Below, piece after piece: positions 21,983 through 30,636 of a DNA stretch of 64,000 nucleotides. Both the position numbers and the translations under genes were made by a program. Below the pieces are notes generated by a model, which saw nothing but the letters and a program-made list of their open reading frames with translations, was not told the origin of the DNA and made no database searches. The stretch covers positions 62,001 to 126,000 of the forward strand of contig NZ_SWCN01000007.1 of NCBI RefSeq assembly GCF_005116575.1. Direction: 5' to 3'. How positions within the stretch are numbered: position 1 is the first letter of the stretch; every line of letters starts with the position of its first letter. This stretch comes from Desulforhopalus sp. IMCC35007 (GTDB lineage Bacteria; Desulfobacterota; Desulfobulbia; Desulfobulbales; Desulfocapsaceae).

Positions 21983-22963
21983 TCAACCCTTTCCAGCACT
22001 TCCCAACACATTGGTGTTTTTCTCTTTGATAAGGCGAATCAGCTCATCCCTGGCGGGTCCCAGATATTTCCGCGGATCAAACTCTGATGGCTTCTCGGCA
22101 AATATTTTACGAATCACAGCGGTCATCGCAAGACGCCCGTCGCTGTCTATATTGATTTTACACACTGCAGATTTGGCGGCCCTGCGCAACTGTTCAGCAG
22201 GAATTCCTACGGCACTCTCAAGCTTTCCACCATACCGATTAATCATGTCCACATGTTCAGGTGTAACGGAAGATGCACCGTGGAGTACAATCGGGTATCC
22301 AGGCAGTTTCTGCTCAATTGTCTCCAGGATATCAAAACGTAAAGGCGGTACCGCCTCGCCTGGTTGAAGTTTGAACTTATGCGCACCATGGGATGTCCCA
22401 ATGGATATGGCCAGACTGTCCGCACTGGTTTTTTTCACAAATTCCTCAACTTCTTCTGGCCTGGTATAGTGACTCTTTTCAGAAGAAACTTCGTCTTCCA
22501 CACCGGCAAGAACACCCAGCTCTCCTTCAACAGTAACGTTTTTTGAATGAGCATACTGAACTACTTCTGCGGTGAGACGCATATTTTCTTTAAAAGAAAG
22601 GTGGGAGCCGTCAATCATGACCGAAGAAAACCCGCTGTCGATACAATCTTTAGCGAGCTCAAAGCTATCTCCGTGATCAAGATGCAGGGCAATAGGAATG
22701 CTGCTGCCCATACTGCGCACAAGTTCAACCGCCCCTTTGACCATATAGGGCAACATCTTTGCTTCAGCATATTTTCTGGCACTTCCGGACACCTGCAGGA
22801 TAACAGGAGAGCTGGACTGGGCACAGCCAATAACAATTGCCTGAAGTTGTTCCATATTGTTAAAATTATAGGCAGGAATGGCATAGCCGCCCGCCATTGC
22901 CTTGGCAAACATCTCTTTGGTGTTCACCAGGCCAAGATCTTCATATCTGGTTGGACTCGTCAT
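21983..22963 (-). CDS. fba: Class II fructose-bisphosphate aldolase
   Basis: A 326-residue zinc-dependent aldolase. Zinc and catalytic residues are visible in IALHLDHGDSFE (near residue 90), VEGELGVLAGVED (near 145), IGTSHGAHKF (near 188) and VLHGASSV (near 225), with KINIDSDGRLAM near 270. It cleaves or forms fructose-1,6-bisphosphate from the triose phosphates. A tagatose-bisphosphate aldolase cannot be excluded from sequence alone, but the glycolytic neighbours support the fructose enzyme. It lies 27 bases downstream of the PfkB-family kinase gene and is part of the same transcript. Confidence 0.92.
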   Translation of the reverse strand: MTSPTRYEDLGLVNTKEMFAKAMAGGYAIPAYNFNNMEQLQAIVIGCAQSSSPVILQVSGSARKYAEAKMLPYMVKGAVELVRSMGSSIPIALHLDHGDSFELAKDCIDSGFSSVMIDGSHLSFKENMRLTAEVVQYAHSKNVTVEGELGVLAGVEDEVSSEKSHYTRPEEVEEFVKKTSADSLAISIGTSHGAHKFKLQPGEAVPPLRFDILETIEQKLPGYPIVLHGASSVTPEHVDMINRYGGKLESAVGIPAEQLRRAAKSAVCKINIDSDGRLAMTAVIRKIFAEKPSEFDPRKYLGPARDELIRLIKEKNTNVLGSAGKG

Positions 22964-22990
22964 TATAGTTCTCCTTGTGAATCAGGATGA

Positions 22991-23920
22991 TTAAACTGGT
23001 TTGATTTGAACCTGTGCTAACAACTTATTAACCTGCTCACGGGTTCCAACCGTTGTACCTTTCATACTGGCAGTTGCAGCACCGCAGGCAATCCCTTTGC
23101 ACAGGGCATCCTGCATGCTGTCCCCCTGGCTGAGGCCCCACACAACTCCGGCAACCATAGAATCACCTGCTCCAATCGGGTTAGCTGCAACTATTTTGGG
23201 ACTGGCAGCCAGCCAGGCCTTATCTTTATCGACTAGTATGGCCCCCTCTTTGCCAAGAGAGATGATCACACTGCCAGGGCCCATGGCAGAGATTGCCTTA
23301 CCAACTGCAGCTATCTCTGCAGGCGTACTAACCGGCAACCCGGTAAGCACATGCGCTTCTTCGTCATTTGGCTTGACCAGCTGGGGTTTGGCCGAGCAGT
23401 TCTGACGCAGGGCCTCATCGCTGGTATCCAAAAATACCTGTGCCCCCGCCGACTGGATGATGGTGATGAGCTCGGTATAGTAAACTGGAGGTACCCCGGG
23501 AGGGAGGCTGCCAGCAAGCACCCACCAGTCTCCGGCCTGTACCCTCTCACCTATCTTTTGTGCCAGTTGCGTAAGATTGTCTTTGGTAATAGTTGGCCCC
23601 GGCTCATTAACCTTCACATACTGCCCATTTTCAGTACTTACAATGGAGACATTGGTGCGGGTTTCCCCTTCGACCCAGACAAAATCGGTCTCTATTCCGA
23701 GCGTCTTGAGCTTATCGTCCAACATCTCCCCACTCTTACCGGCAGCAAAGCCCAGTGCTACACTTGAAATGCCAAGAGATTTAAGCATACGGGCCACATT
23801 AAAGCCTTTTCCACCGCAGTCTACCCGCCAATCCGAGGCTCTCAGCACAGTATCAAAAACGATCTCATCAACTGTTAACTCCCGGTCAACTGCAGGGTTT
23901 AGTGTCACAGTAAATATCAT
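22991..23920 (-). CDS. PfkB-family phosphofructokinase (1-phosphofructokinase/LacC/FruK-like)
   Basis: A 309-residue PfkB kinase. Signatures are TLNPAVDRELTV at the N-terminus, GGKGFNVARMLKSLG near residue 38, AGSLPPGVP near 135 and the C-terminal ANPIGAGDSMVAGVVWG with the catalytic Asp near 253. Family members phosphorylate fructose-1-phosphate, tagatose-6-phosphate or fructose-6-phosphate to the bisphosphate. Because the transporter beside it is mannitol-like and the next gene is a sugar-phosphate dehydrogenase, fructose-6-phosphate is the most economical substrate, so it may act as a PfkB-type 6-phosphofructokinase. That is inference; fruK-type activity is the alternative. It starts three bases after the dehydrogenase stop, implying tight coupling. 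Confidence 0.85.
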   Translation of the reverse strand: MIFTVTLNPAVDRELTVDEIVFDTVLRASDWRVDCGGKGFNVARMLKSLGISSVALGFAAGKSGEMLDDKLKTLGIETDFVWVEGETRTNVSIVSTENGQYVKVNEPGPTITKDNLTQLAQKIGERVQAGDWWVLAGSLPPGVPPVYYTELITIIQSAGAQVFLDTSDEALRQNCSAKPQLVKPNDEEAHVLTGLPVSTPAEIAAVGKAISAMGPGSVIISLGKEGAILVDKDKAWLAASPKIVAANPIGAGDSMVAGVVWGLSQGDSMQDALCKGIACGAATASMKGTTVGTREQVNKLLAQVQIKPV

Positions 23921-23923
23921 TTT

Positions 23924-25660
23924 TTAGCCCTTATAATATTTTTCAAACAACGCTTCTTCCGCTTCGATGGTCCACATGTTGCCCGGTTCAAGTTTGTCGG
24001 CAATATCAGGATGAACCTTGTGCAGATCGTCAAGTCCTATAAGCGGCAGGTCCGGGAATTGTGGGAAGATAATAATCTTACCCGCATAGCGACCATCAAT
24101 CATCGCCTGAATTCCCTCTCTGGCAGCATTCATTCCACCAATGGCCCCGACACTACGGCCTGGGTTGAGGCTTCCTTTTGCTGCCTGGCTGAGCACCTGA
24201 GACTGATCGCTCAGGGTGAGACCGGAGGTCCCGGTATATTGGGCATTATTCATATACACGTTGGAGAGATTCAAATGGGCCATGGTTCCGTTGGGGACAC
24301 CTGCAAAAAAGACCAGCATGCCATCCTTATGCATCAAGGTATCCGCCTCGGCCATGACTGCAGCAATGGGAACACTGACAACAACATCATCTGCCCCCTT
24401 GCCATCTGTAATATCCATGACGAATTCATGGATTGATTTATCACTGGTTTGAGGATTGTAGGTGAACAGTTCACAGTTATTACTTTTCGCCAATGGTCCG
24501 AAACGTTCCTGGATGGCAGCAAGCCGCATATCACTGACCTCTGTCGCGATAACCTTACCTGGTCCGTCTGGAAGTTCTATTGCCCGCTGAACATGCATTT
24601 GCCCCATGGGTCCACCGGCACCGACAAAAACGGTTGTGCCACCGGCTTTCAGTTCACAGCGGTTTCGTTTTTCGCCATAAGATGCCCCGATGTCAGGGCC
24701 CTGGTTACCGAGAAAGGCGATATAATCATAATGAAGACGGCCGACATCGGCATTAACCAGGCCGTCCAGTGGTGTCTGGCCCACCAGATTCAAGGTACCT
24801 CTGCGAACGATAAAGGCTGCAACATCACTTACAAGGGCTGCGGAACGAGGGTCAAGCATGACGATATCGTCAAAACCTGCTCCATTGGTAAACTCTTTGG
24901 CAAGTTCACTGTATTGGTCGGGATTGATACTGTTGCGCACCACTACTTTTGCCGAGGTTTTTTCTGCAAGCTTTGCAACACTCTGCGGAACGTCGGTAAG
25001 AATAATGGTTGCTGGAGCGGCAAGGCCTGTGGAGAACTGATACTCCCGGTCGTCTCCCTGCTGGCCAAGAATCCACATAACGCCACCATCTTTTGGCTCA
25101 AGACGTCTTCTCTGGGTATATGATGCGATAACACAGCCCCAAGGCTCAAGTAGTGAGGCTTCGGCATAACCCATGTCACCGGTAACAGGCAGCAGGCAGG
25201 CACCTTCATCGGTTTCCAGCATCTCAGGACCGATCAGGTGATACTGAATAAGGCCTCCGGGAATGGTATAACCATACGCTGTGCTTTTACCGTTCTGGTA
25301 GATATCAGGCTGTACCGCAACGCGCTGGCCGGGAGTATATTTTCCTTTCAGTTCTTCACCTACCTCGATGATGGTGAGGGCCGCTTCATGGCCAAGCCTT
25401 GTTGGCTCTTTGGTCAGATCTCGATTGTACAGTTTTGGATGATCTTTACCCATCCGAATCAGTTTCACATCGGAAAAACATAAACCTACGCTGTCAACTC
25501 GTACCAGCATCTGGTTTGGTCCCGGTTTCGGTACAGGTAGAAGTTCAGGCTTGCCGTCTTTGCCTATGTTTTCTTCACCGGCACCGTACATATTCCACAC
25601 CCATGTTTTTTCGGGTGGACTGATTTTTTCGGATTGGTATTTCTTATATTGTGATGTCAT
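23924..25660 (-). CDS. Long zinc-dependent medium-chain dehydrogenase with two nucleotide-binding-like domains; probable hexitol/sugar-phosphate dehydrogenase
   Basis: A 578-residue protein, about 200 residues longer than ordinary medium-chain dehydrogenases. The N-terminal GroES-like domain holds catalytic zinc ligands: Cys in VGLCFSDV (near 60), His-Glu in LGHEAAL (near 90) and Glu in LLEPWGC (near 170). The four-Cys structural zinc lobe is absent. Two Rossmann-like segments follow: a degenerate one at about 190-330 (MWILGQQGDD) and a canonical one at about 345-500 (VFVGAGGPMGQMH). Its place between the mannitol-type PTS and PfkB suggests it oxidises an imported hexitol phosphate to fructose-6-phosphate, in the manner of sorbose/sorbitol-phosphate MDR enzymes. 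It is not a classical MtlD, which belongs to another family. Confidence 0.7.
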   Translation of the reverse strand: MTSQYKKYQSEKISPPEKTWVWNMYGAGEENIGKDGKPELLPVPKPGPNQMLVRVDSVGLCFSDVKLIRMGKDHPKLYNRDLTKEPTRLGHEAALTIIEVGEELKGKYTPGQRVAVQPDIYQNGKSTAYGYTIPGGLIQYHLIGPEMLETDEGACLLPVTGDMGYAEASLLEPWGCVIASYTQRRRLEPKDGGVMWILGQQGDDREYQFSTGLAAPATIILTDVPQSVAKLAEKTSAKVVVRNSINPDQYSELAKEFTNGAGFDDIVMLDPRSAALVSDVAAFIVRRGTLNLVGQTPLDGLVNADVGRLHYDYIAFLGNQGPDIGASYGEKRNRCELKAGGTTVFVGAGGPMGQMHVQRAIELPDGPGKVIATEVSDMRLAAIQERFGPLAKSNNCELFTYNPQTSDKSIHEFVMDITDGKGADDVVVSVPIAAVMAEADTLMHKDGMLVFFAGVPNGTMAHLNLSNVYMNNAQYTGTSGLTLSDQSQVLSQAAKGSLNPGRSVGAIGGMNAAREGIQAMIDGRYAGKIIIFPQFPDLPLIGLDDLHKVHPDIADKLEPGNMWTIEAEEALFEKYYKG

Positions 25661-25692
25661 GGCTACCTCTCAGGAATATTTAAATGCAGATT

Positions 25693-28323
25693 TTACAACA
25701 GATCCTCGTTCGTTTTATACAACGCCATAACGGCTTCTGAGCTATCCAGTTGTAAGGCTTTTTTGGCTTTTTCTTGTAATTTACTGTAGTTTACTGCGCG
25801 GATAATATTTTTCACCGCCGCCACATTGGCCGGGCTGACAGACAGTTCCGTCACCCCCAGGCCCACCAGCAGTGTTGCCAGGCTCGGCGTCGCTGCTGCA
25901 TTGCCACACACACCAACCCACTTGCCATGGGCTTGTGCGGCTTTTACTGTCATCTCGATCATTTTCAGCAACGCGGGGTGGTAACTGTCGGCTTCACTGC
26001 AAAGATCCGGATGCAGGCGATCTATGGCCAAAGTGTATTGAGTCAAGTCATTGGATCCGACGGAAAAGAAATCCACTTCTTTTGCCAGATGTTCGGCCAC
26101 CATCACAGCGGATGGCACCTCAATCATCATGCCCAGCGGCAACTTGGGAGCATTCAGTTGTGCGCGTACGCGCTCGGCCATATCCCGGGCTTTCTTCCAC
26201 TCCGACACTCTGCCGATCATGGGAAACATAATGTGCAGTCCGGTTGATCCGGTCGTCTCTTGCTGCCAGACTGCTGTCTGGTAGATGGCTTCCAGTTGGC
26301 GCCGGAACATATCTTCATATTTGAACGACAGGCGGATGCCTCGAAGACCCAGGAAAGGATTGTCTTCATGGGGGATATGCATCCAGGATACTGGCTTATC
26401 GCCACCGATATCGGCTGTACGCACGATCAACTGGCGACTGCCAAGCTCCTTGATGATAGCTTTTAGACTCTCGCCCTGCTCTTCAGGTGTGGGTTCCGAA
26501 ACAGAAGATTCAAAAAGAAACTCTGTTCGTAACAAGCCCACACCTTCGCCTCCATTTTCCAAGACGAGCTTCGCGTCTTCGGGGTTGGCGATATTGCAGA
26601 CAACTTCAACATGGTGGCCATCCAGTGTTTCTGCTGGTTTGTGCTTTTGTGCATCTTCTTCTTTTCGAATCTGCTCCCACTGGGTTTTCCACTTAATCGC
26701 ACGTTTCTGTGTTGCTTCGTCAGGAGCAACGTAAATGGAAGATGCCTGGGGATCGACAATAATCAACTCGCCATCCTCAATGTCCGTAAGGCTTCCGTCA
26801 CCCAGACCAACGATTGCCGGTAGCCCCAGGGCTCTGGCAAGAATCGCCATATGACTGTTGGGACCACCAAGCTCTGTACAGATGCCCCGAACCTTCAACC
26901 CATGTAACCCGGCTGTTTGTGAGGGGGTGAGGTCCTTTGCCATCAAAACGAAATCAGTCCCCGGATATTCGACGGATGAAGCAGCCGGCATCATCAGGGC
27001 CAGTACCCGGTCACGTACATCGATCAAATCGGCAATCCTCGCCCTCAAACGCTCATTATCAACCGTTTTCAAGGAACCCACCTGCTTTTCAATGGCTTGA
27101 TGGAAAGACCAGGCTGCGGTTTTACCATTGACAATGTACTTTTCACTGTCGGTCAGAACAAGTTCATCCTGCAGCAATTGTTTCTGGGCATGCAAAATAG
27201 CGGCTTCTTTTGGCGCCCTGCTTTGCAGATTGGCCTGCAGCTCATCGAGTTGCTGGGCGGCCTCGGTCAAGGCGGTGCTGAAAAGTTTGGCCTCCCCCTT
27301 AGGGTCTTTTCCTTCCTCTTCAAACCTCATCTTCCTTGCATGTAATCGAAATGCCGGTGCCATGGTAATACCTGGTGAAGCAGCGGAACCACTTATTGTC
27401 TTACGACACTGGACATCGGAGAGAGCGGGGAGTACGGTCAGAGGATTATACGAAGCATTATCCGGTCCATCATCATCATCGAGGCCTTCACAAATCATTG
27501 CAGCCAGCAACTGAACAGCCTGTTCTGCTTCAGGTCCTTGTGCGGAAATGATCAGAGCATCGCCAAGACATGCGCCCATGGATAAAAGTGATGCCATGGA
27601 CTTGGCGTTGGCCGTCTTCTGATCGTTGCGAATGCGAATGTCCGTTCCTGAAAATTTAGCGGCACTCTCTGAAATCATGCTGGCAGGGCGGGCATGCATC
27701 CCCTGGACATCAACGACTTTCGCCTCAGCGGTAACAGCAAAATCTTCGAGTTGTTCAGGCGCACTCTGCTTTTCAGCGTTTAGCGCATCCAGAATATCGT
27801 TTTTATTGGTTGTGGTGGCCAGTTGGCCGGCAACGGCCTCATCCATGACCACATTGGTCAAACGCTCAAGCAGCTTCAAGTGATCCTTGCCTTTGGCTGC
27901 AATACCGACGATCAAACGTGCCACGTCTCCCTTGTCATTCCAGACGACACCCTCAGGTGCCTGGACGATAAAAACACCTGTCCTGATAACCTGATCTTTG
28001 GCCTCATTGACACCATGGGGGATTGCCACACCATTAATGAGATAAGTGCTGACTTTTTCTTCACGTCCGGAGAGTGCATCCAAATAGTCTCCCTCAACGA
28101 GCCCCAATGAAGACAAGTTTTCTGAAATCAATTTGAGTACATCATCCTTGGACGTTACCTGGGCATTTAATAAAACCTGGTCAGAACTGACCGTAAGAGT
28201 ATCCTCTGCGGCAGCATCGCTCTCTTGTTTTGCTTCTGCCTGGACAACTTTTTCTGGCTCTTTGGGCTTCTCTGTGGTCGCAGGTTTATCTTGACCACCG
28301 AGCAATTTTTTAAAAAAAGACAT
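25693..28323 (-). CDS. Fused PTS phosphotransfer protein: EIIA (mannitol/fructose type), HPr and Enzyme I
   Basis: An 876-residue triple fusion. After a charged linker, an EIIA domain (about 45-185) has its phospho-His in IPHGVNEAKD. An HPr domain (about 200-290) has GMHARPAS. Enzyme I follows (about 305-860), with the phospho-His in GGPNSHMAILAR, the PEP-binding VGLLRTEFLF and VGSNDLTQYTLAIDR, and VCGNAA. PEP phosphorylates EI, then HPr, EIIA and finally the EIIB Cys of the neighbouring EIICB, so the two proteins form a self-sufficient PTS. The ATG at 28323 follows AAAGGAGATTGTT; the longer frame upstream lacks one. The arrangement resembles FruB/MTP-type fusions. Confidence 0.92.
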   Translation of the reverse strand: MSFFKKLLGGQDKPATTEKPKEPEKVVQAEAKQESDAAAEDTLTVSSDQVLLNAQVTSKDDVLKLISENLSSLGLVEGDYLDALSGREEKVSTYLINGVAIPHGVNEAKDQVIRTGVFIVQAPEGVVWNDKGDVARLIVGIAAKGKDHLKLLERLTNVVMDEAVAGQLATTTNKNDILDALNAEKQSAPEQLEDFAVTAEAKVVDVQGMHARPASMISESAAKFSGTDIRIRNDQKTANAKSMASLLSMGACLGDALIISAQGPEAEQAVQLLAAMICEGLDDDDGPDNASYNPLTVLPALSDVQCRKTISGSAASPGITMAPAFRLHARKMRFEEEGKDPKGEAKLFSTALTEAAQQLDELQANLQSRAPKEAAILHAQKQLLQDELVLTDSEKYIVNGKTAAWSFHQAIEKQVGSLKTVDNERLRARIADLIDVRDRVLALMMPAASSVEYPGTDFVLMAKDLTPSQTAGLHGLKVRGICTELGGPNSHMAILARALGLPAIVGLGDGSLTDIEDGELIIVDPQASSIYVAPDEATQKRAIKWKTQWEQIRKEEDAQKHKPAETLDGHHVEVVCNIANPEDAKLVLENGGEGVGLLRTEFLFESSVSEPTPEEQGESLKAIIKELGSRQLIVRTADIGGDKPVSWMHIPHEDNPFLGLRGIRLSFKYEDMFRRQLEAIYQTAVWQQETTGSTGLHIMFPMIGRVSEWKKARDMAERVRAQLNAPKLPLGMMIEVPSAVMVAEHLAKEVDFFSVGSNDLTQYTLAIDRLHPDLCSEADSYHPALLKMIEMTVKAAQAHGKWVGVCGNAAATPSLATLLVGLGVTELSVSPANVAAVKNIIRAVNYSKLQEKAKKALQLDSSEAVMALYKTNEDLL

Positions 28324-28464
28324 AACAATCTCCTTTAAAACTGAGTCGATCTTCGAACAGGACTTCCGCCTGCGCCTCAAAACGTACAGCATTGTCAACT
28401 CCTGGAAGAGTGCCATGAAAAATCAAGTAATCTTTCATGGCCTCAGCCAGTCTAACCAGAGCCC

Positions 28465-29859
28465 TTATACCAGCTTAGCTACCAGGTCATCATAGAAACT
28501 TGCATCCATAAAGTTGTCGATACTGAAATGCTGTGCGTTAGGCAGTTTAGCCCGAGCACGAGCAGTCAATTCATTCTGGGTGATAACAATATCCGCATCT
28601 TTCAGATCATTGATAGCTGCGTTGGTAACCTCAATATCCAAGCCAGCGGCTTTGACTTTGCCCCGTAACACCGTTGCTCCCATAGCTGAAGATCCCATTC
28701 CAGCATCACAAGCCACAACAATTGAACGAACAGTTCCTTTCGCGACTGAAGTTGTCTGCGCAGAGGCCGCCTGTCCTTTTGCGGCAGACTTGCTTTCGGC
28801 AACAGCGGCTGTGGCTGCTTCCAGGTCGTCAGCTTCTGAAGCGTCTGTACGGATGAGTATTGCTGCAATGATAAACGAAGTGAGAGCAGACACCGCAATG
28901 GAACTGAGGGTGAGAACAATCCCCATTCCTTTTGTTGACATCAGGGTCAAAGCAAACACAGAACCCGGAGAAGGAGGACCAACCAGGGCATTACCTGTGA
29001 CCATGTTAAAACCAACCCCCACCATACCGCCAACAATCACGGCCAGGATCAATCTTGGCTTCATCAAAATATAAGGGAAATAAATTTCGTGAATACCTCC
29101 AAAGAAATGAATGATTGATGCGCCATAGGCAGATTTTTGCGCTGTACCCTTACCCATCGCCATATAAGCCAGAAGAATACCTAAACCGGGACCGGGATTG
29201 GTTTCGATTAAATAGTATATAGAAGATCCGACCTTAGCTGCCTGTTCTGCACCCAGAGGGGTAAAGACACCATGGTTTATGGCATTATTTAAGAATAGAA
29301 TTTTTGCCGGCTCAACAATGATTGACACCAGGGGCAAGAGAGACATGCTAACAATCCAACCCACGCCAGCTGCAAGAGCCTTGGTGATGACAGAGACGAT
29401 CGGACCAACAACGAGGTAGGCAATCAAAGCTGCCAACATGGCGATAATACCGAGGGAGAAATTGTTGACCAGCATCTCAAACCCGGGCTTGATCTTACCG
29501 TGCACCTTCTGGTCAAATCTGATTACTGCCAGACCTCCCAGTGGACCGGCAATCATGGCCCCCATGAACATCGGAATATCAGCACCGACAATGACCCCCA
29601 TCGTCGTAACAGCCCCGGCTACCGCACCACGTTCACCGCCAACAATCTTACCACCGGTATAACCAATCAATAGCGGTAGCAAGTAGGTAATCATGGGACC
29701 AACCATTGATGCTAATTTCTCATTAGGCAACCAACCGGTTGGTATAAATAACGCAGTAATCAAACCCCAAGCGATAAATGCGCCAATGTTGGGCATTACC
29801 ATACCACTCAAGAACCTTCCAAATGATTGGACACCTATTTTCAAAGTACTACCGGACAT
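28465..29859 (-). CDS. mtlA: PTS mannitol-type transporter subunit IICB
   Basis: A 464-residue EIICB. The membrane IIC part (about 1-340) shows the mannitol-family GRFLSGMVMPNIGAFIAWG start, FLNNAINHGVFTPLG and GGIHEIYFPYILMKP, where the family's substrate-binding Glu and the NNAINHG motif lie. A flexible Ala/Ser-rich linker leads to the IIB domain (about 375-464) with phospho-Cys in VACDAGMGSSAMGA. There is no IIA domain, which is supplied by the fused protein encoded next. It imports and phosphorylates a hexitol, most likely mannitol, at the inner membrane. A decayed copy of its own 5' end lies upstream. It is first in the minus-strand cluster. Confidence 0.92.
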   Translation of the reverse strand: MSGSTLKIGVQSFGRFLSGMVMPNIGAFIAWGLITALFIPTGWLPNEKLASMVGPMITYLLPLLIGYTGGKIVGGERGAVAGAVTTMGVIVGADIPMFMGAMIAGPLGGLAVIRFDQKVHGKIKPGFEMLVNNFSLGIIAMLAALIAYLVVGPIVSVITKALAAGVGWIVSMSLLPLVSIIVEPAKILFLNNAINHGVFTPLGAEQAAKVGSSIYYLIETNPGPGLGILLAYMAMGKGTAQKSAYGASIIHFFGGIHEIYFPYILMKPRLILAVIVGGMVGVGFNMVTGNALVGPPSPGSVFALTLMSTKGMGIVLTLSSIAVSALTSFIIAAILIRTDASEADDLEAATAAVAESKSAAKGQAASAQTTSVAKGTVRSIVVACDAGMGSSAMGATVLRGKVKAAGLDIEVTNAAINDLKDADIVITQNELTARARAKLPNAQHFSIDNFMDASFYDDLVAKLV

Positions 29860-29896
29860 AAACTTACCTCCCAGTTACATGGTTATTAAATGATCC

Positions 29897-29954
29897 GTAA
29901 TCAAACCTCAGGCGATAAAAGCACCAATGCTAGAGGGGAAATTATCCCGGACAT
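29897..29954 (-). pseudogene. Decayed fragment of a second mtlA 5' end
   Basis: On the minus strand ATGTCCGG at 29954 matches the start of mtlA. After a deletion of roughly 60 bases, the stretch at 29897-29931 matches the mtlA segment at 29756-29790 at 30 of 35 positions. The remnant reads SIGAFIA, a stop, then GLIT, against NIGAFIAWGLIT in the intact gene. It indicates an old duplication or replacement of the transporter gene at this promoter. Confidence 0.65.
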
Positions 29955-29986
29955 AAACCGCCAATTCCTTGAATTGCCTCTTTCAT
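29942..29986 (-). CDS. Possible 14-codon leader peptide upstream of mtlA
   Basis: ATG at 29986 is preceded by AAGGAG (29995-30000 on the complement) at good spacing and opens a 14-residue frame, MKEAIQGIGGLCPG, ending in TAA at 29942-29944. It overlaps the decayed mtlA fragment. It may be the relic start region of the lost copy or a translated leader in the mtl mRNA. There is no direct sign of attenuation. Confidence 0.35.
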   Translation of the reverse strand: MKEAIQGIGGLCPG

Positions 29987-30102
29987 TTCAAGGTCTCCTT
30001 ATTAAGTGGGTTAGTGTGGGCTGACCAAGTACTTTACTCGCTGTAGATAAATCGGACTGGCCTCTTTCAGATAATAGACAGATCTCATTCTTGGGTATTT
30101 AC

Positions 30103-30116
30103 TGTAATCGTTTACA
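30103..30116. promoter_or_regulatory. LacI-family operator candidate O1 (mtl side)
   Basis: TGTAATCGTTTACA, an imperfect palindrome centred on CG, identical to the copy at 30574-30587. It lies about 240 bases upstream of mtlA on the minus strand, in the divergent intergenic region next to the lacI-type gene. It is a typical LacI/GalR-family operator shape. Binding by the adjacent regulator is inferred. Confidence 0.65.
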
Positions 30117-30278
30117 CAAATCATGTCAAACATTTTTTGCCATCTTTTCAGTGAAAGGCCAAGGCTTAACAGAGAAAAGAGCTTATAGTACTGTTTTTAT
30201 ATGGTTTATTTTTAGAATTACATTTATATTTATCACATTTTGTTTGTCAGATCTTCTCATTTTTTCCTTCTTACTAGA

Positions 30279-30292
30279 GCAATCGTTTACAT
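30279..30292. promoter_or_regulatory. LacI-family operator candidate O2 (partial match)
   Basis: GCAATCGTTTACAT shares the core AATCGTTTACA with the two identical sites on either side. It sits midway between them, about 176 and 295 bases away, spacings that could support looping. The left half-site is weaker than in the other copies. Confidence 0.5.
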
Positions 30293-30573
30293 GATACAAT
30301 GTGACAGGTTCCTGTAACAATCAGAAAGCCAGGACACATAAATGTCGTTTTGTTTGTAAACCTTAGATGCATTTTATCCCGACGAACCGCTCTTTCGATC
30401 ATTCCAACTACACATACCCTCGCCTGAATCTGTGTATCTTCATGACATCATTGTATATATCCTTTCTCTATTATCCGTAGAGATAAACCTGAAAATTACT
30501 GCTTGGTAATGAGGAGCCCGGATGGTTCAATTTTAAATAACCACAGTTGCAAAAATGTAATTGACGAAGACAG

Positions 30574-30587
30574 TGTAATCGTTTACA
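30574..30587. promoter_or_regulatory. LacI-family operator candidate O3 (regulator side)
   Basis: A second exact TGTAATCGTTTACA, 50 bases before the ATG of the lacI-family gene, consistent with autorepression. The remaining intergenic DNA (29987-30636) is AT-rich, holds no gene I can support and must contain both divergent promoters. Confidence 0.65.
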
Positions 30588-30636
30588 TTGTATTTACGAG
30601 TATAACTACCAGCTAAACAAGGAAAGTAATAGTCAC

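Noticed and set aside
24449-25123. 224-residue frame antisense to the long dehydrogenase
   Set aside because: Lies wholly within a well-supported gene and has random-looking composition.
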